Assembly: GCF_014982805.1 (NCBI RefSeq) | Contig: NZ_JADCKC010000002.1 | Coordinates: forward strand, 62,001 to 126,000 | Direction of reading: 5' to 3' | Length of the DNA: 64,000 nt | Source of the DNA: Gemmiger gallinarum | GTDB lineage: Bacteria; Bacillota; Clostridia; Oscillospirales; Ruminococcaceae | Shown here: piece by piece, positions 51,448-59,893 of the stretch | Numbering within the stretch: the first letter of the stretch is position 1 | How the letters are laid out: each line of letters starts with the position of its first letter | The notes under the pieces: model-generated | What the model saw: only the letters and a program-made list of their open reading frames with translations | Told to the model about the DNA's origin: nothing | The model's database searches: none | Program-made: the position numbers and the translations under genes

Positions 51448-52173
51448 TCAGTTTTCCAGTGCTTTTGCAGGGTCCACCCAGGTTTCCCCCTGCAGGCATT
51501 CCAGATGGATGTGCACGCCGTCCTCCGACTCGCTGGGGATGCTGCCGGCCCGGCCGATCCCCTCCCCGGCCTTGACCGTGTCCCCCGTCTCAACGGTGGG
51601 TTCCGAAACGCCGCAGTATTTCCACACATTGCCGGAGGCATCGGTCACCTCCACCACGCTACCCCAGAGAGCATCGCTGTAGACTGCCGACACGGTGCCC
51701 GGGGCCGACGCCCTGACGGCATCGCCGGTCTTGCAGGCATAGTCCACACCGTTGTGGGTGCGCCAGTCTCCCAGGGTCTGGCTGTACACCAGCTCGTCCC
51801 CGCTGAAGGCCAGGGTGATCTCACCATCTACCGGCGCAGTGAAGGAGCTGGCTGACGGTGCCGACGAAGCGGCAGATTCGCCAGACCCGCCCTGCACGGC
51901 GGCAGATTGTGACGACTCCCCAGAGGAGGACGACGAGGCAGACGGCTCCTCCGACGGCTTCGGCGTGCTCTGCGGCACATCGGATGCCGGAGTGTTTGCG
52001 GCTGCATCGGGTTGATTCCATGTGGATTCCTCCTGGGTAGTGTTGTTCAGGTTTTCAACGCCGCGCACGACGTTGCGGATCGCCCAGATGCTGGTCACCG
52101 TAGCGGCCAGGACCAGGCCCAAACAGATCAAGTACAGACCTTTTTCCCTAAAAAATGCTTTCAAGCTGTCCAT
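51448..52173 (-). CDS. Membrane-anchored M23 (SpoIIQ-like) peptidase
   Basis: 241 residues. N-terminal TM (about 10-32), a Ser/Glu/Pro-rich linker (about 45-100) and a C-terminal LytM/M23 domain. Zinc ligands are present: H and D in THNGVDYA (about 138-143) and HxH in HIHLE (about 219). The DWRTHNGVD start of the domain and single TM resemble SpoIIQ, the forespore partner of SpoIIIAH; in many Clostridia SpoIIQ keeps the zinc site. Whether this is SpoIIQ or a general wall hydrolase is undecided. GGAGG precedes ATG 52173. Confidence 0.82.
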   Translation of the reverse strand: MDSLKAFFREKGLYLICLGLVLAATVTSIWAIRNVVRGVENLNNTTQEESTWNQPDAAANTPASDVPQSTPKPSEEPSASSSSSGESSQSAAVQGGSGESAASSAPSASSFTAPVDGEITLAFSGDELVYSQTLGDWRTHNGVDYACKTGDAVRASAPGTVSAVYSDALWGSVVEVTDASGNVWKYCGVSEPTVETGDTVKAGEGIGRAGSIPSESEDGVHIHLECLQGETWVDPAKALEN

Positions 52174-52284
52174 TGTCCTCCGTCCTTTTCCGCGAAAGAT
52201 TCTGCGCGGGAACCCCCGCGCCGTGGTACTGCCCTTAGTTTGGCGCCTGTCCTTGAGGATTATACAATTGCTGTGCAAAAATCC

Positions 52285-52313
52285 TTTTCATTCGGCGGGG
52301 TATCGGGTATAAT
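52285..52313 (+). promoter_or_regulatory. Promoter of the YitT-family gene
   Basis: TTTTCA (52285-52290), 17 bases, TATAAT (52308-52313): perfect -10 with a weak -35. Confidence 0.55.
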
Positions 52314-52370
52314 GAGCTTGACATAAAACGGCACAAACGTGCCACATCAACAAAAGGCGGTATCGTTTTT

Positions 52371-53231
52371 ATGAAATTCGACTTGAAAAAAGACGGCCTG
52401 CGGCTGGTCGTCATCTGTCTGGCTGCCGTTATCATGGCTGTCAACATCAAATCTTTTGTCCGCACCGGCGGCCTGTATCCGGGAGGCGCTACCGGCCTGA
52501 CTCTGCTTCTGCAGCGGGTATTTGAGCTCTGGTTCCATGTTGAGCTGCCTTATACGGTGGTCAACGTCGCCCTCAACGCTTTCCCGGTCTATCTGGGATT
52601 CCGGTTCATCGGCAAAAAGTTCACCCTCTATTCCTGCCTGATGATCATGCTCACCAACCTGCTCACCGACCTGCTGCCCGCCTTTCCCATCACCTACGAT
52701 ACCCTGCTCATCAGCATCTTCGGCGGGCTTATCAACGGCTTTGTCATCAGCCTGTGCCTGGTCATGAACGCCACCACCGGCGGTACCGACTTCATTGCTC
52801 TCTACCTTTCCGAGAAGAAAGAGATCGACGCCTGGAACATGGTGCTGGTTCTTAATGTGTTCATCCTGGCGGCGGCAGGCCTGCTCTTCGGCTGGGACAA
52901 GGCGCTGTACTCTATTATTTTCCAGTTTGCCTCCACCCAGGTGCTGCACATGATGTATCGACGCTACCAGCAAAAGACGCTGTTCGTGGTCACCAACCAT
53001 GCCCAGGATGTCTATGAGGAAATTTCCAAGATCAGCCACCACGGCGCCACCGTTATGGACGGCGAGGGCTCCTACCAGCATGAGGAGCGCAAGGTGGTCT
53101 ACTCGGTGGTGTCCAGCGACGAATGCAAGTCGGTGATCCGCGCCGTCCGGCACGCCGATCCCAAGGCCTTCATCAACGTCATCAAGACCGACCAGATTTT
53201 GGGGCGTTTCTATCAGCGTCCAAACGAATAA
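52371..53231 (+). CDS. YitT-family membrane protein (DUF161 + DUF2179)
   Basis: 286 residues. Five or six helices in the N-terminal 200 residues with NIKSFVRTGGLYPGGATGL and VMNATTGGTDFIALYLS, then a cytoplasmic DUF2179 domain (about 205-280, RKVVYSVVSSDECKSVIRAV). A common Firmicutes family of unknown transport or sensing role. Monocistronic. Confidence 0.9.
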   Translation: MKFDLKKDGLRLVVICLAAVIMAVNIKSFVRTGGLYPGGATGLTLLLQRVFELWFHVELPYTVVNVALNAFPVYLGFRFIGKKFTLYSCLMIMLTNLLTDLLPAFPITYDTLLISIFGGLINGFVISLCLVMNATTGGTDFIALYLSEKKEIDAWNMVLVLNVFILAAAGLLFGWDKALYSIIFQFASTQVLHMMYRRYQQKTLFVVTNHAQDVYEEISKISHHGATVMDGEGSYQHEERKVVYSVVSSDECKSVIRAVRHADPKAFINVIKTDQILGRFYQRPNE

Positions 53232-53259
53232 CACTTTGTTTTTTCACCTTCCGCATTGA

Positions 53260-53290
53260 CCGCAGCCCTGTTTTAGGGTTGCGGTTTTAT
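53260..53290 (+). terminator. Terminator after the YitT-family gene
   Basis: CCGCAGCCC pairs with GGGTTGCGG around a seven-base loop, followed by TTTTATTTAT. Confidence 0.85.
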
Positions 53291-53493
53291 TTATGTAATA
53301 CAGTTATGTTGTTTTTATTTGATCGGAATTGCAGTAATTCGTGATCTTGCTTTTTGATTCGCCGGTATTCTGCATTGTTTTTCTCGGATTATTTCTCTTT
53401 ATTAGCGTACATTCTTGCTTTCAAAGGGAATATATGGTAACATGTATTTCAGTTTATTAATATTTTAATGTATTGTTAAAAATCTTGATTTCG

Positions 53494-53522
53494 TTGTGTT
53501 GCGCCTTTGTTTGCAATATAAT
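53494..53522 (+). promoter_or_regulatory. Promoter of the large surface-protein gene
   Basis: TTGTGT (53494-53499), 17 bases, TATAAT (53517-53522), in an A+T-rich region (53290-53530) that holds no gene. Confidence 0.65.
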
Positions 53523-53580
53523 TTATTTTATGTATAAATTCCGCTGTGCTTCACCGTATTTCTCTCTACACTGCATTCTG

Positions 53581-53660
53581 CCCGGGGAAATGCGTTTTTT
53601 TAAGCCTGCTGCACTTGTCGAAGAGATACCTCGACACGGGAAGGGAGGGACAACGCACGG
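53581..53660 (+). other. Structured untranslated leader of the surface-protein gene
   Basis: Within a leader of about 195 bases, TGCGTT (53591-53596) can pair with AACGCA (53652-53657), enclosing a TGTCGA/TCGACA hairpin (about 53617-53636). Purine-rich joining bases lie between. A riboswitch or protein-binding leader is possible; it does not match the c-di-GMP-I or -II cores that I compared it with. Confidence 0.35.
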
Positions 53661-53726
53661 GGATGCTTTGGGACATTCCCGCTGTAAATCAAAAGGAGTT
53701 ATTGATTCTGAAGGAGGAATTATTTC

Positions 53727-56700
53727 ATGCAATCAGCAAAAAACCGTTGGATATGGCTTGTCTGTATGCTGTGTGCTCTGGCACTGTGTATCGGCACCGC
53801 ATTTCCTGTATCTGTATTCGCGGACGATTCCATCGGCGCCGGCTCCGGCATTGGCGCAGATGAGAGCACAATCGGTGCCAGCTCCGACGGCAGCGAGGAA
53901 TTCGCTCTGAACAACGGCGTCAACATCATCAAGGAAGGCAAGGAAAAAACCGTCTTCAACATCGGTGAGGGACAGGCCGTCATGATCAGCGGACAGGCCG
54001 CTGCCGAGGATGCTCCCCTTGTTTTTTCCAACTGCACCTTCAACCTTTCCGGCCAGACGGTCAAAATCAGCGGCAATCAGGACGGAATTTCCTATCATAA
54101 CGGTGAAGTCGTTACCAAGCTCTGGATCGGCGGCAATGTTCGGTTTGACAACTGCACCTTTGTCACGGACAGCAACGGTTCCAAGAGCACTTCGGCCGGT
54201 TATGATGCATGCATCTATTTCTTCTCCGGCAACATTGCATTGAACAACTGCGCTCTGTCTGCCAACGGCTATAACGGTCAGTTCCTGGGCCTTTACGGCA
54301 GTACCGGCGCGGTACAGTTCAACAACAGCAAAATTTCCACCACCAATACCCGCAATGGCTGGAGCTATGCCATGTATGGCGGTTCGGTGCTGAAACTGGA
54401 CCACTCCACCATGTCCGCCACCGGCGCCTCTACGGAAAGCGGCAACATCAATATTTTCTATTCCGGTGACAACAAGACCGGATACGATGCCGTCTTCTTC
54501 ACGAATTCTGTCGTGGATTTCAGCGACAACCAGGCCGGCGGCTTTGCCATCAACAACGTCAATATCCACGTGGACAACTCCAGCGTTACCGTCAGCAACA
54601 ACAAGGGCAATGCCTGCAACTCCGGATACTGGATGGTCAACAATTCCAATCTCGTTATGGACGGCAACCGCGGGGGCCACGCTCTGTCCTGCATTGGTTT
54701 TGCGATGACCAATTCCCGTCTGGAAGTTCTGCACAACGGCTATGCCGGCATCTATATTCAGTCGCAGGCTTCCAGCCTGACCAATTGCTCGGTGGATATT
54801 CGCTGCAACGGTGAAAAAATGCTGAGCTACAGTGCCGGTGATGTGTGGCTGAACGGTAACATGCTGACCGTCAGCGGCGGCACTTCTGCCGCTCAGCCCG
54901 GCTCCGTCTGGCTGGGTGCCGTCGGCCGCAAGGGCGCCGTCACCACCACAAGCGGCAATGTTGTCGCCTATGACCTCAACACCAACGCCGCGGACAATCT
55001 CAAGAGCAACACTGAGCCTGTTTTGACCAATGCCAGCCTTGCCCTCAATGATGAGATGCACACCCTGCTCCTGAACCCCTTTATGGAAACGGTGTATGCC
55101 CGCGGCAATGCGGAGACCTCTGCCGGCAACAATGACGCCGATTTGTTCAAAGACGATAAGGCAACCGACATCAAAGATATTCTCGGTGCCGACAATGCCA
55201 CGATCGGCGAAGTTTCCACGGCTCAGCTTTCCCACCACAAATACGACTGGTCTCAGCTCGGCAAGGAGGACGTGCCGGCAACTGCCACCACTTACGGTGC
55301 CCGCGCTTATGCCTGTGCGGATGTCTGTGCCGGCTACACCGCAAATACCAGCGCCCATCCCAACAGCTTCGATTGCGGCGGCACGTATGTCTATGCTCCT
55401 CTGGTCGGCATCGAGTTCAATGCCAACCTGCCCGCCGGCGTTGACGCAAGCGCTGTGAGCGGGATCCCTGAAACCGTTGCCTGCTATGAATACGGCCAGA
55501 CCTATGACGAGCCTGCCGCCCCCTCCCTCCAAAGCGACAGCGATGAGTATTATTATGTGTTCGGCGGCTGGTACACGGATGCTGCCTGCAGCAACGGCAA
55601 GGAATTCGATTTTTCCACCCCGCTGACCGCAAACTGGACCACGCTGTATGCGAAGTGGATCAAACAGTATGTTGCTGTTGTCCAGCCCGCCGACATCACC
55701 ATCTACATGGGCGGCGACAACGGCTATGAGGGCGTCTCCGAAACCGATGGAACCATCTCCGGCAGCAATTCCCTGCCTGAGCCCGGTTACTATATCACTC
55801 TGCCTGCGGAAATCAACAAAGCTCTGGCAGATGCCGGTCTTTCCACGGAAGGAACCCCTGCCGACCTGTCCAACTACCTTTCCATCTACACCCAGGGTAC
55901 CGACGCGGATCACAGCTGGACGCTGTCTCCTTACGGCAACACCTATTCGGCTGCATTCGGCAAATATATCTACGCTTTTGTCCCTGTGGACAATGCCGCA
56001 CCCTTCCGTTTGACATTTACGGATGAAGCCGGCACTATCCATGACAGCGACACGTTCAATCCTGCCTCCACCGGCACGCTGTACCAGCATTACCAGATGG
56101 ATATCTATCAGGAGCTCATTGAATCAAAGCAAGTCATTCTTCAGGTCAGTATTCCCGATGGTCCCAGCTATACCTGCACCCTGACCACCCTCCCCGGCAA
56201 CCTGAACATCCGCTATGTCACCGGCGAACAGGACAGCGTGGTGACCTCTTCCTTCAACAGCGTTGCAGAGGCTTCCAAGGCAGACAATCCCAACAAAACT
56301 GCTCTGGATCATGCCTATGTGATCCGCGATGAGGACACCAAGTTCTACATCAACAACAGCGATGTGGATGTTACCGAAACGGAAGGCTTTGCCGACGTTT
56401 CCCTGCTGTTCGACGATATCGTCTCCCCCGACAACACCGAGGGCGTCAGTGACTACTACTCCATGCTCACCGAGAAGGCCATCGATACCGCCGCCAAGGA
56501 TTTCCAGAATGTCGAGTACGAGGCAAAGTACCTGGATCTGGTGGATGCCAACAACGGCAACGTCTGGCTGACTCCCAGCAAGGCTGTGACTGTTTACTGG
56601 CCGTATCCCGACGGCACCGATGCCAACACCACCTTCAAGCTGGTTCATTTTGAGGGTCTGGACCGCGACATGAACGTTTCCGATGTGGAAAGCGGCATTG

Positions 56701-57020
56701 CCAGCGCAAATGTTCAGGTTCTGAATGTCAAGACTGACGAGTACGGCATCTCCTTCACCACGGACAGCTTCTCGCCGTATGTTCTGCTCTGGGACAACAC
56801 TCAGACCGCTGTCAGCACCCCCACCCCGGATGAGCACCCCGACATTGCCGAAGCCAAAGAAAACGGCACCTGGGGTCAGCCCACTCCCACTCCCGCAGCT
56901 GCCGTTGTCCCCCAGACCAGCGACGGCATGCCTGTCACCCTGCTGGCCATCCTGGCCGCGGTTGCCGCCGCTGCGGTGATCATTCTGGTCGTCGTCCGCA
57001 AGCGCCGCCAGGAACAGTAA
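53727..57020 (+). CDS. Large surface protein: beta-helix, InlB-type repeat, sortase-like C-terminus
   Basis: 1,097 residues. Signal peptide (about 1-32, cleavage near VFA). Residues about 45-430 are a parallel beta-helix-like region full of Asn/Asp turns (VRFDNCTFVTDSNGS, IHVDNSSVTVSNN). An InlB B-repeat-like module follows at about 558-645 (FGGWYTDAACSNGKEFDF, TLYAKWIKQ), then further Ig-like segments. The C-terminus has VPQTS (1061-1065), a TM helix and RKRRQEQ, a sortase-type anchor with a non-canonical motif. Probably a wall-anchored adhesin or matrix protein. AAGGAGGAA precedes the ATG. Confidence 0.85.
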   Translation: MQSAKNRWIWLVCMLCALALCIGTAFPVSVFADDSIGAGSGIGADESTIGASSDGSEEFALNNGVNIIKEGKEKTVFNIGEGQAVMISGQAAAEDAPLVFSNCTFNLSGQTVKISGNQDGISYHNGEVVTKLWIGGNVRFDNCTFVTDSNGSKSTSAGYDACIYFFSGNIALNNCALSANGYNGQFLGLYGSTGAVQFNNSKISTTNTRNGWSYAMYGGSVLKLDHSTMSATGASTESGNINIFYSGDNKTGYDAVFFTNSVVDFSDNQAGGFAINNVNIHVDNSSVTVSNNKGNACNSGYWMVNNSNLVMDGNRGGHALSCIGFAMTNSRLEVLHNGYAGIYIQSQASSLTNCSVDIRCNGEKMLSYSAGDVWLNGNMLTVSGGTSAAQPGSVWLGAVGRKGAVTTTSGNVVAYDLNTNAADNLKSNTEPVLTNASLALNDEMHTLLLNPFMETVYARGNAETSAGNNDADLFKDDKATDIKDILGADNATIGEVSTAQLSHHKYDWSQLGKEDVPATATTYGARAYACADVCAGYTANTSAHPNSFDCGGTYVYAPLVGIEFNANLPAGVDASAVSGIPETVACYEYGQTYDEPAAPSLQSDSDEYYYVFGGWYTDAACSNGKEFDFSTPLTANWTTLYAKWIKQYVAVVQPADITIYMGGDNGYEGVSETDGTISGSNSLPEPGYYITLPAEINKALADAGLSTEGTPADLSNYLSIYTQGTDADHSWTLSPYGNTYSAAFGKYIYAFVPVDNAAPFRLTFTDEAGTIHDSDTFNPASTGTLYQHYQMDIYQELIESKQVILQVSIPDGPSYTCTLTTLPGNLNIRYVTGEQDSVVTSSFNSVAEASKADNPNKTALDHAYVIRDEDTKFYINNSDVDVTETEGFADVSLLFDDIVSPDNTEGVSDYYSMLTEKAIDTAAKDFQNVEYEAKYLDLVDANNGNVWLTPSKAVTVYWPYPDGTDANTTFKLVHFEGLDRDMNVSDVESGIASANVQVLNVKTDEYGISFTTDSFSPYVLLWDNTQTAVSTPTPDEHPDIAEAKENGTWGQPTPTPAAAVVPQTSDGMPVTLLAILAAVAAAAVIILVVVRKRRQEQ

Positions 57021-57056
57021 TTTCTCTCAATTTATCCCATTGAATTGCTGATGCAG

Positions 57057-57095
57057 CGAGCGCCGAATCCCTAGGATTCGGCGCTCGTTTTTGTT
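57057..57095 (+). terminator. Terminator after the surface-protein gene
   Basis: CGAGCGCCGAATCC and GGATTCGGCGCTCG form a perfect stem, followed by TTTTTGTTTT. Confidence 0.92.
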
Positions 57096-57290
57096 TTGCC
57101 TGCCGCTGTCCGTTTTCTTTTAGCTTTGTTTGCCGCAAATGTGAAAGCTCCGCGAAAATTGATGCAATGGCCCGAAAAGTATGGTATCATAATTTTGTAA
57201 TATTAGGCTGCGGCTTTGTGTCTGTGCAGGCCGCTTTCCCGATGCATTACAAAAATCAAACGTTTTCACGTTTTTTATCAGAGGAACAAT

Positions 57291-59807
57291 ATGGCGCAAC
57301 AAGATAATGAACCGAAATCGGTATCCGCCGGGACGCAGCCGGCCGATTCTGTACCTTCTTCTCCTGCGGGGGATGAGAATGCCTCTTCCCCCGCTGCAAA
57401 AACTGCCGCTCCCGCCGGCACTGCCGAGGAGAAGTCTGCTTCCGGCAAAAAGCACGGCGGCAGCAAAAAGAAGCATCGCATCCCCCTGTGGGGCAGAGTC
57501 CTGCTGGGGATTCTCTGCGTCTTTGTGGTGCTGATCGGTGCAGCAGCCCTCTACATCAACGGCAAGCTGGACCTGATTCGCTACGATGACGGCAGTGTGG
57601 ATTCTGTCGGCACCATTGATGCGGATGAAGACCAGGACCTGGACGGCACCGGTCTGGTGGAAAACACCGGCGAAATGATCATGCCGGAGGGCAGTCCCTT
57701 TGAGGACTCCAATGTGCTGAACATTCTGCTCATCAGCACTGACGAGCGCACCGACGCCGTCAACGATTGGGATGCCTTTACCCATCTGAACGACCTGGAC
57801 GGCACCAGCGATACCACCGAATTCAGTGAGGACGCCCGGGCCGACAGTCTGATCCTGGTCTCCCTCAACATTCAGGAGGACACCATCAAGCTGGTCTCCA
57901 TCGAGCGCGCCACCGGCGTTCCCATCCTGCTGGACGGCTACGAGGGTGAGTACGACTGGATCACCCACACCTTCCGCTACGGCGGCGCCAAGCTCACCAT
58001 GGAGACGGTGGAAGACTGCTTCAACGTGGCGGTGGATCATTACGTCCGTATCAACTTCAACTCCTTTGTGCAGATCGTTGACGCGGTGGGCGGCATCGAT
58101 ATCAATCTGACCGAGGAGGAAGCCGCTGCCCTCAACTGGGAAGTTCCCTCCAACTCCATGTTGATTGTGGACAAGGTAGAGCCCGGCGTCAATCATATGG
58201 ACGGCTATACCGCCCTGCAGTATGCACGTCTGCGCGCCATCGACAGCGACTGGGTCCGCATTGAGCGTCAGCGCACCGTCATTCAGGCTGTTCTGGATCA
58301 GATCAAGAATGCCACCCCCATGGATCTGGACAACCTGCTCAATACGGTGCTGCCCCTGGTCCAGACCAACTTTACCAAGTCGGAGATCGCTGCCCTGCTG
58401 GTGCAGCTGCCCGACTTTCTGGGCGTTACCGCCGAGCAGATGTCTCTGCCCGCCGACGGCACCTACGGCGTGCGCTACGGCATGGACGACCGTTTGATGT
58501 ATGACCCTGACTGGGCCGAAAACATTGCCATCCTTCACAAGTTCCTGTACGGCATCGACAGCACCAGCGATGTCTATCCCAACGGCGAAACGGTGGAGAC
58601 GGCGGTGGATCAGTACTCCGACGAGGAACTGGATACCTTTGCCGAATACCTGGAGGACAACAGCTCCGCTGTGGACTTGACCGACCTGAGTACCCTGTGG
58701 CCGGTACGGGAGGAAGAATCGCCGGAAGAGGACGTTTCCTCTGCGTTGGATGGAGAGGAAGAGGACAGCGAACCTTCCACCGCACGGGTCTGCCTGTTGG
58801 GGGACGACACCTCCTCCAGTGAAAGCCTTGCCGTCCGCCAGGCCATGCTGACCCGCCTGCATGAGCAGGAGGGCGTCAACTACGTTCTTTCCGAGGAAGG
58901 CTTTGCCGCGGGCGTCCTGCTGGACTGCTACATCAATGACGGCCCGGAATCCCTCTACGACGATTATCTGGCCCTCCACCCCGATGCAGACACCGGCGAC
59001 GCCCAGTTCTGCCAATGGCTGCGAGAGTACAACGCCACCCAGAGCAGCGGTGACAAGCTGCACATCATCGGCCTGGGCGAGGATGTCTCCCCCTCCCTGG
59101 CGGTCAAGGCGCTGTCCCTCTTGCGGGACGAAGATGCTCAGCCTGACGACAGCCTCTCCGACATCGTCTACTGGATGGACCGGAACGATGCTTCCGCTAC
59201 CACCACCGGCAGCAAGTATGTCATTCTGCGCCTGACCCAGTTGCTGGACGAGGACCCTGAGCTGCTGGAGACCCTGTTCGGCGACAATACCGCCATGGTG
59301 GAGCTTTTCTGTGACAACAGCGCCGAGGCCATCCTCTCCGGAGAAGAGGAACTTTCCGGCGCCGATCTGGCCCAGAGCATGTATGACAATTTCTGCTCCA
59401 TCTACGACGCTCTGCCCGAGGATGCCCGCTTCTTTGGCTGCATCCGTCTGGCGGAAGCCTCCTCCACCTCCATTGTGGGCAAGGGCGAGGACAACTACCG
59501 GACCTTTGCCTCCCTGCTGGACGGCTCCGGTTCCCCGGTGCGGGGCGAGGTGGACAACACCGCGGTGCTCTATGTCACCTCCGCGGAGGAGACCTCCTCC
59601 TTCACCCCCAACAACCGCACCTTTGACTATACCCTGCTGCGTGCCTGCCTGCCCGATGCCTTCACCGGCGATACCTGGATCGACCTCAACGGGGAGGACA
59701 GCCCTTTCACCCGTGAAGTGGGGCTTTTCCTGCCCGGCCGTGAGGATGCCTCCGCCGCAGGGCAGTACTTCAACTCCCTGCTGACCATCGCCGCCGACGC
59801 GGACTGA
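57291..59807 (+). CDS. LCP-family protein with erythromycin-esterase-like C-terminal half
   Basis: 838 residues. A cytoplasmic Ala/Lys/Ser-rich head (1-62), one TM (about 65-88), then an outer LytR-CpsA-Psr domain (about 140-345) with ADSLILVSLN, IERATGVPI, YVRINFNSFVQIVDAVGG and LQYARLRAIDSDWVRIERQR. LCP enzymes attach lipid-linked polymers to peptidoglycan. Unusually about 340 more residues follow (about 498-838) resembling the erythromycin-esterase fold (EEGFAAGVLLDCYINDG, CQWLREYNATQ, LHIIGLGED), but GDDTSS stands where that family has its Glu and His. The start at 57291 has GAGGA upstream. Confidence 0.82.
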   Translation: MAQQDNEPKSVSAGTQPADSVPSSPAGDENASSPAAKTAAPAGTAEEKSASGKKHGGSKKKHRIPLWGRVLLGILCVFVVLIGAAALYINGKLDLIRYDDGSVDSVGTIDADEDQDLDGTGLVENTGEMIMPEGSPFEDSNVLNILLISTDERTDAVNDWDAFTHLNDLDGTSDTTEFSEDARADSLILVSLNIQEDTIKLVSIERATGVPILLDGYEGEYDWITHTFRYGGAKLTMETVEDCFNVAVDHYVRINFNSFVQIVDAVGGIDINLTEEEAAALNWEVPSNSMLIVDKVEPGVNHMDGYTALQYARLRAIDSDWVRIERQRTVIQAVLDQIKNATPMDLDNLLNTVLPLVQTNFTKSEIAALLVQLPDFLGVTAEQMSLPADGTYGVRYGMDDRLMYDPDWAENIAILHKFLYGIDSTSDVYPNGETVETAVDQYSDEELDTFAEYLEDNSSAVDLTDLSTLWPVREEESPEEDVSSALDGEEEDSEPSTARVCLLGDDTSSSESLAVRQAMLTRLHEQEGVNYVLSEEGFAAGVLLDCYINDGPESLYDDYLALHPDADTGDAQFCQWLREYNATQSSGDKLHIIGLGEDVSPSLAVKALSLLRDEDAQPDDSLSDIVYWMDRNDASATTTGSKYVILRLTQLLDEDPELLETLFGDNTAMVELFCDNSAEAILSGEEELSGADLAQSMYDNFCSIYDALPEDARFFGCIRLAEASSTSIVGKGEDNYRTFASLLDGSGSPVRGEVDNTAVLYVTSAEETSSFTPNNRTFDYTLLRACLPDAFTGDTWIDLNGEDSPFTREVGLFLPGREDASAAGQYFNSLLTIAADAD

Positions 59808-59822
59808 GGCAGCATCATTCTC

Positions 59823-59878
59823 AAAAAAAGACCCCCGCCGGGGCTGCTCCTGAGAGGGCGCCCCGGCGGGGGATTTTT
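59823..59878 (+). terminator. Bidirectional terminator between converging genes
   Basis: CCCCCGCCGGGGC (59832-59844) pairs with GCCCCGGCGGGGG (59860-59872). T5 follows on the plus strand and seven T on the minus strand, so it ends both the LCP gene and the radical SAM/AAA+ operon. Confidence 0.92.
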
Positions 59879-59893
59879 GTATGATTTTTCCAT

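Noticed and set aside
53577-53700. c-di-GMP riboswitch before the surface-protein gene
   Set aside because: GGAAA and GCACTTG pieces recall class II, but the pairing of the GCAC arm and the conserved 3' segment are missing; the class I core is also absent.
53733-56090. Minus-strand frame of 785 codons opposite the surface-protein gene
   Set aside because: The plus-strand product has a signal peptide, repeats and an anchor; the antisense translation is Gly/Val/Ala-rich without domains.
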